NCBI GenBank assembly: GCA_012103325.1
Contig: WLWY01000002.1
Span: 124,001-188,000, forward strand
DNA: 64,000 nt
Direction: 5' to 3'
Source: Alphaproteobacteria bacterium
GTDB taxonomy: Bacteria; Pseudomonadota; Alphaproteobacteria; UBA8366; GCA-2717185
Shown here: positions 35,226 to 43,435 of the stretch, one piece after another
Layout of the letters: each line of letters opens with the position of its first letter
Position numbering within the stretch: position 1 is the first letter of the stretch
Notes under the pieces: model-generated
What the model saw: the letters and a program-made list of their open reading frames with translations, nothing else
Database searches by the model: none
Told to the model about the DNA's origin: nothing
Translations under genes and position numbers: made by a program

Positions 35226-36082
35226 AGCGGGCCTCTCGGAATTGCGGCGCGTTTATTTCGGGTATCGATTTGAAACAACCGCTGGAAGGGCGCGCCTATC
35301 GCGAGATTCACGCGGCGCTGATGCGGCATCAGGTGGTGTTCTTTCGCGACCAAGATGTGACGCCGCAGGAACAGGCCGCCTTCGCGCGCAAATTAGGTCC
35401 GTTGCGCAAGGCGCGCCGCTCGGCTTTCGAAATCAGCGGCGATGCGCCCGAAGTCTCCGTGATTATTAACGACCGTGAACACCCACCCTATATCGATCAC
35501 TATCATGCCGATGGCATGTTCCGCGCCAAACCTGAATTCGCGTCGATGCTGAAGGCGGAACAGCCGCCGGAGATGGGCGGCGATACGATTTTCGTATCGC
35601 TGACCGCTGCGTGGGGCGGCTTATCGGACACATTGAAAGCCGCGCTCGAAGACAAGGTTGCGGTTTACGATTTCATGCGCCTGCACTCTTCGCCGGAAAA
35701 GGCGCGGAACTGGGAGGGCGAGTCACGGGCCGGTACGATAAAGACCCGCGACGAGAACCCGCCGGTCCATCATCCATTGGTACCAAAGCATCCATTTACT
35801 GGCGAACGTTGCCTCTATTTCTCGGAAAGTTTCACCGCTGCGATCCTCGACATGAATAAATATGAAAGCGAGGCAACGCACGCGCTGCTAACACGCCATT
35901 GCGCAAAGCCGGAATTTCAATATCGGTTGCAATGGCGTAAGGGTACCATCGCCCTTTGGGACAATATCGCCAGCTTGCACTACGCCGTTGCCGATTACTG
36001 GCCGGATACACGCATTATGCATCGTCTAACCGTTTTGGAAGACGCCATTGCTGCTGCTGATAACGTCGCGGCAGTTGAGTAA
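35198..36082 (+). CDS. TauD/TfdA-family 2-oxoglutarate-dependent dioxygenase
   Basis: About 294 residues. The N-terminal G-A-F-I-S-G-I-D-L pattern is followed by the R-H-Q-V-V-F-F-R-D-Q strand. The Fe ligands are in Y-H-A-D-G-M-F (H-x-D) and T-R-I-M-H-R-L-T (distal His near the end); the Arg after it binds 2-oxoglutarate. Family substrates include taurine, 2,4-D and other acids; the one here is unknown. ATG 35198 is chosen because GGGGG lies at the proper distance; ATG 35192 is too close. It stands alone downstream of the gene remnant. Confidence 0.88.
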   Translation: MQDYSHIKVERASRNCGAFISGIDLKQPLEGRAYREIHAALMRHQVVFFRDQDVTPQEQAAFARKLGPLRKARRSAFEISGDAPEVSVIINDREHPPYIDHYHADGMFRAKPEFASMLKAEQPPEMGGDTIFVSLTAAWGGLSDTLKAALEDKVAVYDFMRLHSSPEKARNWEGESRAGTIKTRDENPPVHHPLVPKHPFTGERCLYFSESFTAAILDMNKYESEATHALLTRHCAKPEFQYRLQWRKGTIALWDNIASLHYAVADYWPDTRIMHRLTVLEDAIAAADNVAAVE

Positions 36083-36158
36083 GGCAACGCGTTAGGTTGA
36101 ATCCCGCTGCGTACAATTTCTGATTATCGACTATTTTAGGCCCAGGAGCCTCTTAACC

Positions 36159-36488
36159 ATGGATATGGCGAACATTCCCTTCGGGACGACGGACTGGTCG
36201 GTGATCGACCGAACGGAACACGAGGGCGAAACGGGGGTTGCATACTGGAAGACACAGAACTTCAACGGTATCCGTGTTCGCTTGGTTGAATACACGCCGG
36301 GTTATCTGGCCGATCACTGGTGCGTAAAGGGCCATATTCTGCTTTGCCTGGAAGGTGAACTGCATACGGAACTGGAAGATGGCCGAGAGTTCGTACTTAA
36401 GCCTGGCATGAGTTATCAGGTTGCAGACAATGCCGAACCGCATCGATCCTCAACCTTGGTTGGCGCGACGCTCTTTATCGTCGACTGA
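36159..36488 (+). CDS. DHCW-motif cupin-fold protein
   Basis: 109 residues of the small DHCW-motif cupin family. The conserved block is L-A-D-H-W-C-V-K-G-H-I-L-L-C-L-E-G-E, and the last part reads P-G-M-S-Y-Q-V-A-D-N. It is a beta-barrel metal-binding protein of unknown role; the His and Cys in the conserved motif are likely ligands. The N-terminal P-F-G-T-T-D-W-S-V is also typical. CAGGAG precedes the ATG. It is separated by 76 bases from the TauD gene on the same strand. Confidence 0.88.
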   Translation: MDMANIPFGTTDWSVIDRTEHEGETGVAYWKTQNFNGIRVRLVEYTPGYLADHWCVKGHILLCLEGELHTELEDGREFVLKPGMSYQVADNAEPHRSSTLVGATLFIVD

Positions 36489-36698
36489 CGGCATGACAAA
36501 TGCGCATGGTTAATGTCGCCATTTAGCGTGAGATAACGGCTTTAGTTTTTATTTTTATCGCTTGCCGTCTTCAGGCGGATAATTGCTCTATATCAATTTC
36601 GTAAACGTGCACGTCGGCTATTGTTTTCATTGAGAAAACGGACGCGCAGAGGGTTTTCTGTGCGCTCGGATCGATGAAACATAGGAGACAGGCGCGTC

Positions 36699-36956
36699 AT
36701 GACCCATACGCCGCACGAGCTGGCCGAGGAATTTCCCGAGCACGCTCAGAAAATTCATGATTTGAAACTCAGCGATGCGCATTTCACGCGCCTGGCGGAC
36801 GAATACCACGCTTTGAATCGGACGATTCATCGTGCTGAAGCAGGTACGGAGCCAGTCTCCGAATTCACAGAGACTGAAATGCGCAAAAATCGGATGGTGC
36901 TGAAGGACGAGATTGCCGGCATTCTCAATCGCCCGTCGGACAGCAAGAGGGTATGA
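36699..36956 (+). CDS. YdcH/DUF465 family small protein
   Basis: 85 residues, nearly all helical, acidic/basic coiled-coil-like. It matches the DUF465 (YdcH) pattern: H-E-L-A-E-E-F-P-E-H near the N terminus and L-K-D-E-I-A-G-I-L near the C terminus. The function is unknown, though family members are common in proteobacteria. GGAGACAGG precedes the ATG. The stop TGA overlaps the ATG of the next gene in the form ATGA, so the two are translationally coupled. Confidence 0.85.
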   Translation: MTHTPHELAEEFPEHAQKIHDLKLSDAHFTRLADEYHALNRTIHRAEAGTEPVSEFTETEMRKNRMVLKDEIAGILNRPSDSKRV

Positions 36957-37306
36957 CCATGCCTGACGTAACGACGTTAAAACGTGCGCTCGAAGACAGG
37001 CGTAATGCCCTGAGCGTGAAGGCGGAGGAGATCGAGGGCGAATTGCGAACCCTCGGCGATCCCGATTTTTCGGAACAGGCGACCGAGGCGGAAGGGGACG
37101 AAGTGCTGGAGGGGCTTGAAAGCTCCGCTCTGTTGGAAATATCGAAGATAAATGCGGCGCTCGCACGTATTGAGAACGGAACCTATGGAACATGTACCAC
37201 TTGCGGCGAGCCAGTTGGCGACGAACGCTTGGTGTCGGTTCCGCACGCGGCCCAGTGCATCTCCTGTGCTTTCGGAATAGCGTTTTTATCTGCTGTCGAA
37301 GCGTAA
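36953..37306 (+). CDS. DksA/TraR-family zinc-finger protein
   Basis: 117 residues. An N-terminal coiled-coil arm (about 1-75) ends in the C-terminal zinc finger C-T-T-C near residue 78 and C-I-S-C near residue 100. DksA-family proteins bind RNA polymerase with ppGpp; short versions like this act on a subset of promoters or as stress regulators. The usual D-x-A tip of the coiled coil is not clearly visible, so its ability to act like DksA is uncertain. Its start overlaps the stop of the YdcH gene by 4 bases. Confidence 0.82.
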   Translation: MTMPDVTTLKRALEDRRNALSVKAEEIEGELRTLGDPDFSEQATEAEGDEVLEGLESSALLEISKINAALARIENGTYGTCTTCGEPVGDERLVSVPHAAQCISCAFGIAFLSAVEA

Positions 37307-37322
37307 CGGCGGCGCGGTGGGA

Positions 37323-37721
37323 TCAGGCTGGTTTGGAGACGATGGGTTCCGTGCTGGAGAAGTAGAGATCGAGTTGGGTGAAGAGGCCGTCCTCGATCTT
37401 GAACAGTTTGACGTTGCTCAGGCGTGTTTCCCGGCCCGCCTTGTCGACCAAACGGACGTCGAACGTCGCAGCTACCTTTTGCGCGGCTTCGTCCACGATC
37501 CATTCGAAGTTGCCGTGCCACATAGTGGGATAACGCTCCATCGCAGAAACGAAAGCCGCGCGGATTTCGCTGTCGCGTCCCTTGAGTACTGTTCCAGCGG
37601 GATAGATATTCCAGACGCATCCGGGAGCGATGCAGGCGAGCGTGTCATCTAGTCGCCCCTGATCCATCACATTGAAATAGCGCTTTTCGATCAGATCGAT
37701 CAGTTCCTGTTGTTTTAGCAT
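37323..37721 (-). CDS. NTF2-like protein (nuclear transport factor 2 family)
   Basis: 132 residues. An N-terminal helix (L-I-D-L-I-E-K-R-Y-F-N-V) is followed by C-V-W-N-I-Y-P-A-G and the barrel strands, ending in F-K-I-E-D-G-L-F-T. Same superfamily as the gene at 1053-1475 but only weakly similar. Role unknown. It is convergent with the DksA-type gene. Confidence 0.78.
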   Translation of the reverse strand: MLKQQELIDLIEKRYFNVMDQGRLDDTLACIAPGCVWNIYPAGTVLKGRDSEIRAAFVSAMERYPTMWHGNFEWIVDEAAQKVAATFDVRLVDKAGRETRLSNVKLFKIEDGLFTQLDLYFSSTEPIVSKPA

Positions 37722-37841
37722 TGTGGTGTATCCTTCTTATGCGCAGCCAGCACAGCTGAAATGCAGGTATTTTGGCGCTGAGGAAGAAAAACACAAAAAA
37801 GATGGAACCCGTCTTGGAATCCAATGTTAGGACTGCGCTGA

Positions 37842-38395
37842 CTATTTGTAGTTTGAAGAAAAATACTCATGCGTGATATGGGCAATATAGCTTTGCAAGT
37901 TCCTATCACTTTTGCCAATTGACCAGCCACCCGCCCATGCCCCCGCACGTCTCGCGATCCTTGGTTGGGCGATCACGTCCTCCGTGCTGCCGTCGATGAT
38001 CTTAAATTCAATATCGATATTGGACTTCCCGCCGAGCGGCCCGATCCAAAACCGGGCACCGCCACTTACGATCCGTAATTTGATGAGATGAGGTTGCACA
38101 ATCAGCGCTCCAGAACGGTCAGCACCCTTCATCGAGGACCAATCGGCGAATAACGGTAGCAATTTTTCCTTTATCTTTTTTCGAGTTTCACCGCATGTTT
38201 GCGTTTTTTGCCGCTATCTCTCACCTCACTGCTTAAGACGAACGGCCTCAATTCGTAGGTAGAGAATGCCGAGAATGGTTTGGTAGGCTTAGCAAGGTGG
38301 CTGGATTCCTGTACGGCGACCGCATTTAACTTGGCCGGTTTCGGCGAGCAGGCAGCTATGAAAATCAATAATATGAGGATAGATAGCTTTTCCAT
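37842..38395 (-). pseudogene. DUF4410-like lipoprotein, broken by a frameshift in an A6 run
   Basis: Two adjacent frames together look like one lipoprotein. The first (38395 to 38171, 74 residues) has a hydrophobic signal and lipobox A-A-C. The second (from about 38162 to 37842) continues with L-P-L-F-A-D-W and R-I-A-R-R-A-G-A-W-A-G-G. They differ by -1, and the join lies at the six A residues of GAAAAAAG (about 38178-38185). One extra A would give K-L-E-K-K-I-K-E-K-L-L-P-L, a smooth continuation. This may be a real frameshift, an assembly error in the homopolymer, or slippage. The whole resembles DUF4410-like proteins. Confidence 0.6.
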
Positions 38396-38531
38396 TCATA
38401 AATTATCCTTAAAGTTTAATTTATGAATGGGTTTTAGCGAATTAGTAGTTTTGCGGCAACGGATACCGCATCACAAGGCTCGCGTGGTAAGGTTCTGGCG
38501 AGTGATTGAATTTCGCTGACAAGTAGGCACC

Positions 38532-39782
38532 ATGCGTCCCATACCTTTGTTTCCGTTGATTGTCCTTGTTGGTTTGTCCTTTGCCGGCGCAATAAATCGT
38601 GTTGCAGCGGCGGAGCCGCTGATGTCGTTCGGCACCTATCACGCGCTGGTCATCGGCAATAACGACTATGTCAATCTACCTAAATTGCAGACCGCGATTT
38701 CGGATGCGGAGGCCGTGGCTAATTTGTTGGAAACACGGTACGGCTTCGCGGTTCGGCTCCTTCGCAATGCCTCGCGGAACGATATCTTGCGGGCACTCAA
38801 CAAGTATCGTGCCGATCTGACTGAGGAAGACAATCTGCTGGTCTATTACGCCGGGCATGGCTGGCTTGACCGGCAGTCGAATACCGGGTTCTGGCAACCG
38901 GTCGATGCGGAGGCCGAGGACGACCTCAACTGGATTTCGAACGAGGCGCTAACACGGCGGCTGCATGCGATGACCGCACGCCATGTCATGGTAATCGCGG
39001 ACAGCTGTTATTCCGGCACGCTGGTGCGCAGCGCGGCGAGTGCGCTACCGACGGGCCGGGAGCGGCGTGCCTGGCTGCGTCGGATCTCGGAGAAACGCTC
39101 GCGGACCGCAATCGTTTCCGGTGGGCTGGAACCCGTTGCCGATTCCGGACAAGGCGGGCATTCGGTGTTCGCCAATGCACTGTTGTCGGCTTTGCAAGAA
39201 AACCAGGACATTCTCGAAGGGACCTCGCTGTTCAAGAAGATTAGCCGTCCGGTCGTCGTCAATGCGGACCAGACACCGCAATATTCGGACATCCGGCGCG
39301 CTGGTCACGAAGGCGGCGAGTTTCTGTTCGTGCCTTTGGCGGCGAAGTCGAAAGAACCCGTCTCCAATGTCCGGGGGACGGAGGCTGCCCTGCCGGCGCT
39401 GCAACAGACAATGTTGCCGCAACGAATTACAGGTACATGGATTAGCGGTATCCTCATTAATCCGTTCGACAAGAAAGACCATTATCGGCTTCATTTTAAT
39501 TTCAAGCAGATCGGCGGCAAAGTGCTGGGGTCCATTAAACGCGCACCCGCTGGCGACAGTCCGCGAAAATATGGGACGACCAAACGTCCGATCGTTAGCG
39601 GAACGCTGGATGAGGGTGTGGTGACTTTTCAGGAATCGTTTCAAGTTCTTATGGGATCGAAGACGGAGGATCATCGGCGCACCTATACAGGCGAGGTGCG
39701 CGGCGCTGAGATCGATTTTTTCCAGCAAGACACGCTGGGGAACGCTCCTATCGAATTCACGGTGAAGCGAGCGTCGAAATGA
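38532..39782 (+). CDS. Caspase-family (peptidase C14) protein with signal peptide
   Basis: 416 residues. Residues 1-27 look like a signal peptide (hydrophobic, ending V-A-A-A-E), so the protein is probably periplasmic or secreted. The caspase-like core has H109 in Y-Y-A-G-H-G-W and C159 in A-D-S-C-Y-S-G, the His-Cys catalytic dyad. A C-terminal module of about 120 residues (about 300-416), rich in strands, is not recognised. Metacaspase-like enzymes cleave after Arg or Lys. The stop overlaps the next gene by 4 bases, so the two are coupled. Confidence 0.85.
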   Translation: MRPIPLFPLIVLVGLSFAGAINRVAAAEPLMSFGTYHALVIGNNDYVNLPKLQTAISDAEAVANLLETRYGFAVRLLRNASRNDILRALNKYRADLTEEDNLLVYYAGHGWLDRQSNTGFWQPVDAEAEDDLNWISNEALTRRLHAMTARHVMVIADSCYSGTLVRSAASALPTGRERRAWLRRISEKRSRTAIVSGGLEPVADSGQGGHSVFANALLSALQENQDILEGTSLFKKISRPVVVNADQTPQYSDIRRAGHEGGEFLFVPLAAKSKEPVSNVRGTEAALPALQQTMLPQRITGTWISGILINPFDKKDHYRLHFNFKQIGGKVLGSIKRAPAGDSPRKYGTTKRPIVSGTLDEGVVTFQESFQVLMGSKTEDHRRTYTGEVRGAEIDFFQQDTLGNAPIEFTVKRASK

Positions 39783-40339
39783 ATTCCTGGCTAATGAAAT
39801 ATTTTGTCTGCGGATTGCTGTTGCAGCTTATCGGCGGTTCGGCATTGGCGGCGGAAGAAAGGCCGAAAGGTCCCGTCTTGCTGACCATCGCAGGTGCAAT
39901 CGAAAGGGTCAATCGAGGGCCCTACGACGCGTTCGAGGACGGTTTGATGAAGGCGCATGATTTCAGTTTCAGCCGCGCCTTCGAATTCGATAACGAGATG
40001 CTGGAAGGGTTGGGTATGCAAACCTTGCTCGTCCGCTATCCGGACTGGCCCCGCGCCTATCGCTTCGAAGGGCCACTGCTGCGGGACGTGTTGAAGGCGG
40101 TCGGCGCATCGGGCAAAGCGATCAGCGCCGTCGCCTTGGATGGCTACTCTGCCGAAATCTCGATGCAGGATATACACGACTATCCGATTCTACTCGCGAT
40201 CAAGAAAGACGGTCGCTACTTGGGCATAGGCGGTCGTGGCCCCGCCTGGATTGTATTCCCCCGTGAGACACATAAAGCGCTCGCTGATCGTGACGAGTCG
40301 CAATGGGTTTGGTCGGCCTATCTGATTCTGGCTGAGTGA
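39779..40339 (+). CDS. SUOX-fold (molybdopterin-binding-domain-like) periplasmic protein without Mo ligand Cys
   Basis: 186 residues. Residues 1-24 form a signal peptide. The rest matches the sulfite-oxidase molybdopterin-binding fold used in small periplasmic proteins: L-L-T-I-A-G-A-I, then F-E-G-P-L-L-R-D-V-L, and Y-S-A-E-I-S-M-Q-D. The only Cys (residue 11) is in the signal peptide, so no Cys ligand for Mo exists; it is probably a non-enzymatic or receptor domain. It is coupled to the caspase gene by a 4-base overlap, and the PPOX gene follows. Confidence 0.75.
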   Translation: MNSWLMKYFVCGLLLQLIGGSALAAEERPKGPVLLTIAGAIERVNRGPYDAFEDGLMKAHDFSFSRAFEFDNEMLEGLGMQTLLVRYPDWPRAYRFEGPLLRDVLKAVGASGKAISAVALDGYSAEISMQDIHDYPILLAIKKDGRYLGIGGRGPAWIVFPRETHKALADRDESQWVWSAYLILAE

Positions 40340-40371
40340 GTGCGGGGTCAAATCGGGAAGGAAAACTGAAT

Positions 40372-40968
40372 ATGGCTTTTTATCATCCAGGCATGCGGGA
40401 GTTGCAGGATCGTTACGAAGGCCGCGCCGTTCCGGATCGCTTGGCGGAGAGCAGGATGCGAACGTCTTTTAATGAAACGGACCGCATGTTCATCGAATCG
40501 TCGCCATTCTTTTTTCTCGCCACGGCAACGCCAGAGAGCTCGGATTGCTCGTTCAAAGGCGGTGAGCCTGGCTTCGTTCGAGTCGTTGGCGACAATGTGC
40601 TGGCTTGGCCGGATTATGACGGCAACAGGATGTATCGCAGCCTCGGCAACATTCTGCGAAACGAATGGGTAGGTCTTTTGTTCATTAGCTTCGACGGTAC
40701 GCTGTTCGACGGATCCGCCCGCCTACGGGTGAATGGGCGCGCCGAGATTGACGAGTCCGAAGAAGCGGTCGCTGGACTGCCCGGTGCGAAGCGCCTTATA
40801 CGCGTTGTCGCCGAGCATATCTTTCCCAATTGTCCGCGCTACATCCCGAAGATGCAGGTAGAAGAACCTTCGGTTTATTCGCCGCGCAAGTCGTACACAC
40901 CACCTGAACCGGCCTGGAAATCGCGACCGTATATGAAAGATCTGTTTGACGAAGAACTTGAACAATAG
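40372..40968 (+). CDS. Pyridoxamine 5'-phosphate oxidase-like FMN protein
   Basis: 198 residues, split-barrel FMN-binding fold. Blocks F-F-L-A-T-A-T-P-E-S-S-D-C-S near residue 50 and G-G-E-P-G-F-V-R-V parallel those of the protein at 29861-30502, so the two are paralogues. AAGGAAAAC precedes ATG 40372. It follows the SUOX-fold gene with about 30 bases between, so it may be the third gene of the caspase unit; redox link not proven. Confidence 0.8.
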   Translation: MAFYHPGMRELQDRYEGRAVPDRLAESRMRTSFNETDRMFIESSPFFFLATATPESSDCSFKGGEPGFVRVVGDNVLAWPDYDGNRMYRSLGNILRNEWVGLLFISFDGTLFDGSARLRVNGRAEIDESEEAVAGLPGAKRLIRVVAEHIFPNCPRYIPKMQVEEPSVYSPRKSYTPPEPAWKSRPYMKDLFDEELEQ

Positions 40969-41071
40969 GGGAAAAATGTCTGCAACAGCGGCGCATGTGG
41001 AATATATTGAATCAAGGGTGTTGTTTAATCGACCCTGATTTTGTATAACCTTCCTATCAGCAAGATCTGCG

Positions 41072-41101
41072 CCCGCCCGGAACCCTCCGAGGCGGGTTTT
41101 T
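41072..41101 (+). terminator. Rho-independent terminator
   Basis: CCCGCC (41072-41077) pairs with GGCGGG (41091-41096), and a run of five T follows. It lies after the caspase/PPOX unit and just before the first prophage-type gene, marking the border between the two segments. Confidence 0.85.
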
Positions 41102-41116
41102 CTATGGGGAATCCAT

Positions 41117-41422
41117 GTGAGCTTGATCGATAGATTATCTGGCGAGGAAGAACCCAAGATAGGTGGGCATCTCTTTTATTCAGTTATGGTCGCGCTTTCG
41201 GAGGCGCAGGTAACGCGTACGCAATCAGAGAACCTACTGAGCATCTCCGATACCGGCACGGATGCGACGCAATTAACGGCGCTGATACAGAGCTACACAC
41301 GGGCCGCTGATAAGTCGCGCTGGTTTAGATCGCTCGATGCCATTGTGAATATGGTCGAGCATCGTGACTTCACGTTGAGCGCGTCGCAGATAATGTCCTG
41401 GCTGGCTGCGGCAGAAGCCTAA
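41117..41422 (+). CDS. Hypothetical protein at start of prophage remnant
   Basis: 101 residues, GTG start with GGGGAA upstream. Mostly helical; no domain recognised. Its placement immediately before a virion-type gene (TAA followed directly by ATG) suggests it belongs to the phage segment. No other evidence. Confidence 0.5.
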   Translation: MSLIDRLSGEEEPKIGGHLFYSVMVALSEAQVTRTQSENLLSISDTGTDATQLTALIQSYTRAADKSRWFRSLDAIVNMVEHRDFTLSASQIMSWLAAAEA

Positions 41423-42679
41423 ATGGCGCACGCGATAATCAGGGATACGATCGGCACCAAGACGTTTTCCAGTGCCGACATGGGCGGCGCTACGCCAACG
41501 GCGGCGCTCATATTCAGCACGGGTATAATTTCCACCAATCCCCGAGCAACCGGCATCCTCAGTATCGGGATGACCGATGGTTCGTTTGAAGCGGCGAGCG
41601 CAATCAATTCCGCTGATAACGTAGGCACGACAGATGAAACCCGTCACCACATAGAGACAGGATGTCTCCTGATTACAGGTGGTTCGCAGAGTGGTGCCGC
41701 AGTATTGGCATCATTTGATAGCTTCACCACAAACGGCATTGTACTGGATTTTACAACGGTCAATGGCGCTGCTTACGAGATAACAGTAGTTTTATTCGAT
41801 TATACCGTTGTTGGGTGCGCGCGCGCAGCGCCGGGAACAACCACTTCTAGCACTGCCGATTTATCGGTGACCGGGCAGCCCGATATCATGTTTTTCGTGG
41901 GCTCCGGCTTACCGCCAGCGTCGCTTGGCACGGCCACGACGCACGCCATTATCTCCTTTGGTGCCGCTGCATATGACGGCAGTACGATCACACAGGGCCT
42001 TAATTTATTCACCGCGCGCGACAATGAGGGCACATCGATCGTTAACTCTGTGCGAGGCACGTTGTCCGTTCTTGGCCAGGCAATCAGCAACGCAATCAAT
42101 TGGACAGCCGGCGTCACTGGCGTATCTGCCAGCGCTATAACGTTAACGACTGGTTCTTCGGGCGCTACTGGCGGCGATATCGGGTTCTTCCTGGCGATGG
42201 ATTCCGGGGGCGACGCTAAAGTCATGGAGGTTACCAGCCCGGCAAATGCCGCCGTTGATTGGACCGTGACGGGGGTTGGCTTTCAGCCCGATATTGCGAT
42301 CCTTGCTACGAATTTGGTTCAAACAACGGGCATTGCCGAGTCCACTGGAACAGGCGCCTTCGGCTTTGGTTTTGTCGACAGCCATGGAAATTTGTCGTCA
42401 CATGAAATTTCAAACGATGACGCGTTTGGTGCGTCACAAACGCAGAGTAGAGGGTCGGCCAATTTTCTTGATTTCTCCGACAGTGCCGGTGCTCAGGCAT
42501 TTCTATCATCTGGCACGCCAACGCTGAACAGTGACGGGTTTACGCTTGCCGACGCGGACCTGACCACGGCGAACGGTACGGTACGAAAGTGGTGCGGTAT
42601 TTTCATTAAGGAAGCGGTCGCAGAGTCGTTTCCGTCCGAGCTGTTCAAGCCAACACACAATACGCTTTCGCGACTATGA
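41423..42679 (+). CDS. Phage structural-type protein with internal repeats
   Basis: 418 residues, rich in Gly, Ser, Thr and Ala, no Lys-rich or catalytic motif, predicted mostly beta. It has two related halves: around residues 40-130 (T-G-I-L-S-I-G-M-T-D-G-S) and around 300-400 (T-G-A-F-G-F-G-F-V-D-S-H-G-N), each followed by S-x-x-x-I-x-x-x-D and later a G-I-x-L-D-F or F-L-D-F strand. Such composition suits a phage tail, fibre or capsid-decoration protein. No signal peptide. Its stop overlaps the terminase small subunit start (ATGA), showing phage-like packing. Confidence 0.6.
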   Translation: MAHAIIRDTIGTKTFSSADMGGATPTAALIFSTGIISTNPRATGILSIGMTDGSFEAASAINSADNVGTTDETRHHIETGCLLITGGSQSGAAVLASFDSFTTNGIVLDFTTVNGAAYEITVVLFDYTVVGCARAAPGTTTSSTADLSVTGQPDIMFFVGSGLPPASLGTATTHAIISFGAAAYDGSTITQGLNLFTARDNEGTSIVNSVRGTLSVLGQAISNAINWTAGVTGVSASAITLTTGSSGATGGDIGFFLAMDSGGDAKVMEVTSPANAAVDWTVTGVGFQPDIAILATNLVQTTGIAESTGTGAFGFGFVDSHGNLSSHEISNDDAFGASQTQSRGSANFLDFSDSAGAQAFLSSGTPTLNSDGFTLADADLTTANGTVRKWCGIFIKEAVAESFPSELFKPTHNTLSRL

Positions 42680-43281
42680 GCGGAATGAGCCGACGACGCA
42701 GCCCTGACGGGCTCACGGACAGAGAGCGCGCGATTTGTCTGGCGGTTGATGCGGGGTTGAACGATCTGGCGGCGTTTCGCGAAGCGTGTCCGAACTCCGG
42801 CGCGAATGATCATACGGCACGCCGCACCGTCGAACGTATCCGAAAGCAGCCGCACTGCGCCGTCTTCCTGCACCAACTCCACGCGATCTCGATGGCGCGG
42901 CACATGCGCCGTAAGGACCGGGTTATCGAGGAGCTGGCGAACATCGCGTTCGCGGATGCAAGCGACCTGTTTCGCTGGGGGCCGGATGGTGTCACGATTA
43001 CGGATGTTGCCGATCTGACACCGGCGCAGCGCCGTCTGGTCGCCAAGGCCTCGACGACTAAGACCGCACAGGGCGGCACGACCCGCCTGGAGATTTACGA
43101 CAAGCTGTCGGCGCTGGACAAGCTGTGCAAGCTGTTCGGACTCTATGCGCCCTACGGGCGAGAACTGACTGGTCGGGATGGAGGCGCCATCGAGACGGTC
43201 GAGCACATGCCATTGAGCGACGTCGAACGCGCCCAGCGCCTCGCGGCGATTCTGCGCGGGGCGGATAAGACAGACGCCTGA
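42676..43281 (+). CDS. Phage terminase small subunit
   Basis: 201 residues. The N-terminal helix-turn-helix-like region (D-R-E-R-A-I-C-L-A-V-D-A-G-L-N-D, then A-R-R-T-V-E-R-I) and the middle A-D-A-S-D-L-F-R-W-G-P-D-G region match terminase small subunits (Terminase_2 type), which bind packaging DNA. The C-terminal part reads L-S-A-L-D-K-L-C-K-L-F-G-L-Y, also typical. The large subunit is 1.7 kb further on, not adjacent as usual. It overlaps the previous gene by 4 bases. Confidence 0.78.
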   Translation: MSGMSRRRSPDGLTDRERAICLAVDAGLNDLAAFREACPNSGANDHTARRTVERIRKQPHCAVFLHQLHAISMARHMRRKDRVIEELANIAFADASDLFRWGPDGVTITDVADLTPAQRRLVAKASTTKTAQGGTTRLEIYDKLSALDKLCKLFGLYAPYGRELTGRDGGAIETVEHMPLSDVERAQRLAAILRGADKTDA

Positions 43282-43435
43282 CCGTATCAAGCCAGTTTCA
43301 ATTTTCCGCTACGTCGACTCGCCGTTAACAGCGCGAGCGATGTGACAAAGGGCTTCTATTCCGCTGACCCGAGCCCTTCGCTGTGCGACCGCGCCAACTG
43401 GGGTCATGCGCAACCACCATACACAGGAGAATGCG

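Noticed and set aside
38178..38185. Programmed -1 frameshift at an A6G run.
   Set aside because: The run is not in the register of the usual A-AAA-AAG signal and no downstream stimulator hairpin was evident; an indel is simpler.
43348..43378. Inverted repeat AAGGGCT ... AGCCCTT as a terminator.
   Set aside because: Loop of 17 bases and no T run; kept only as a remark in the gene entry.
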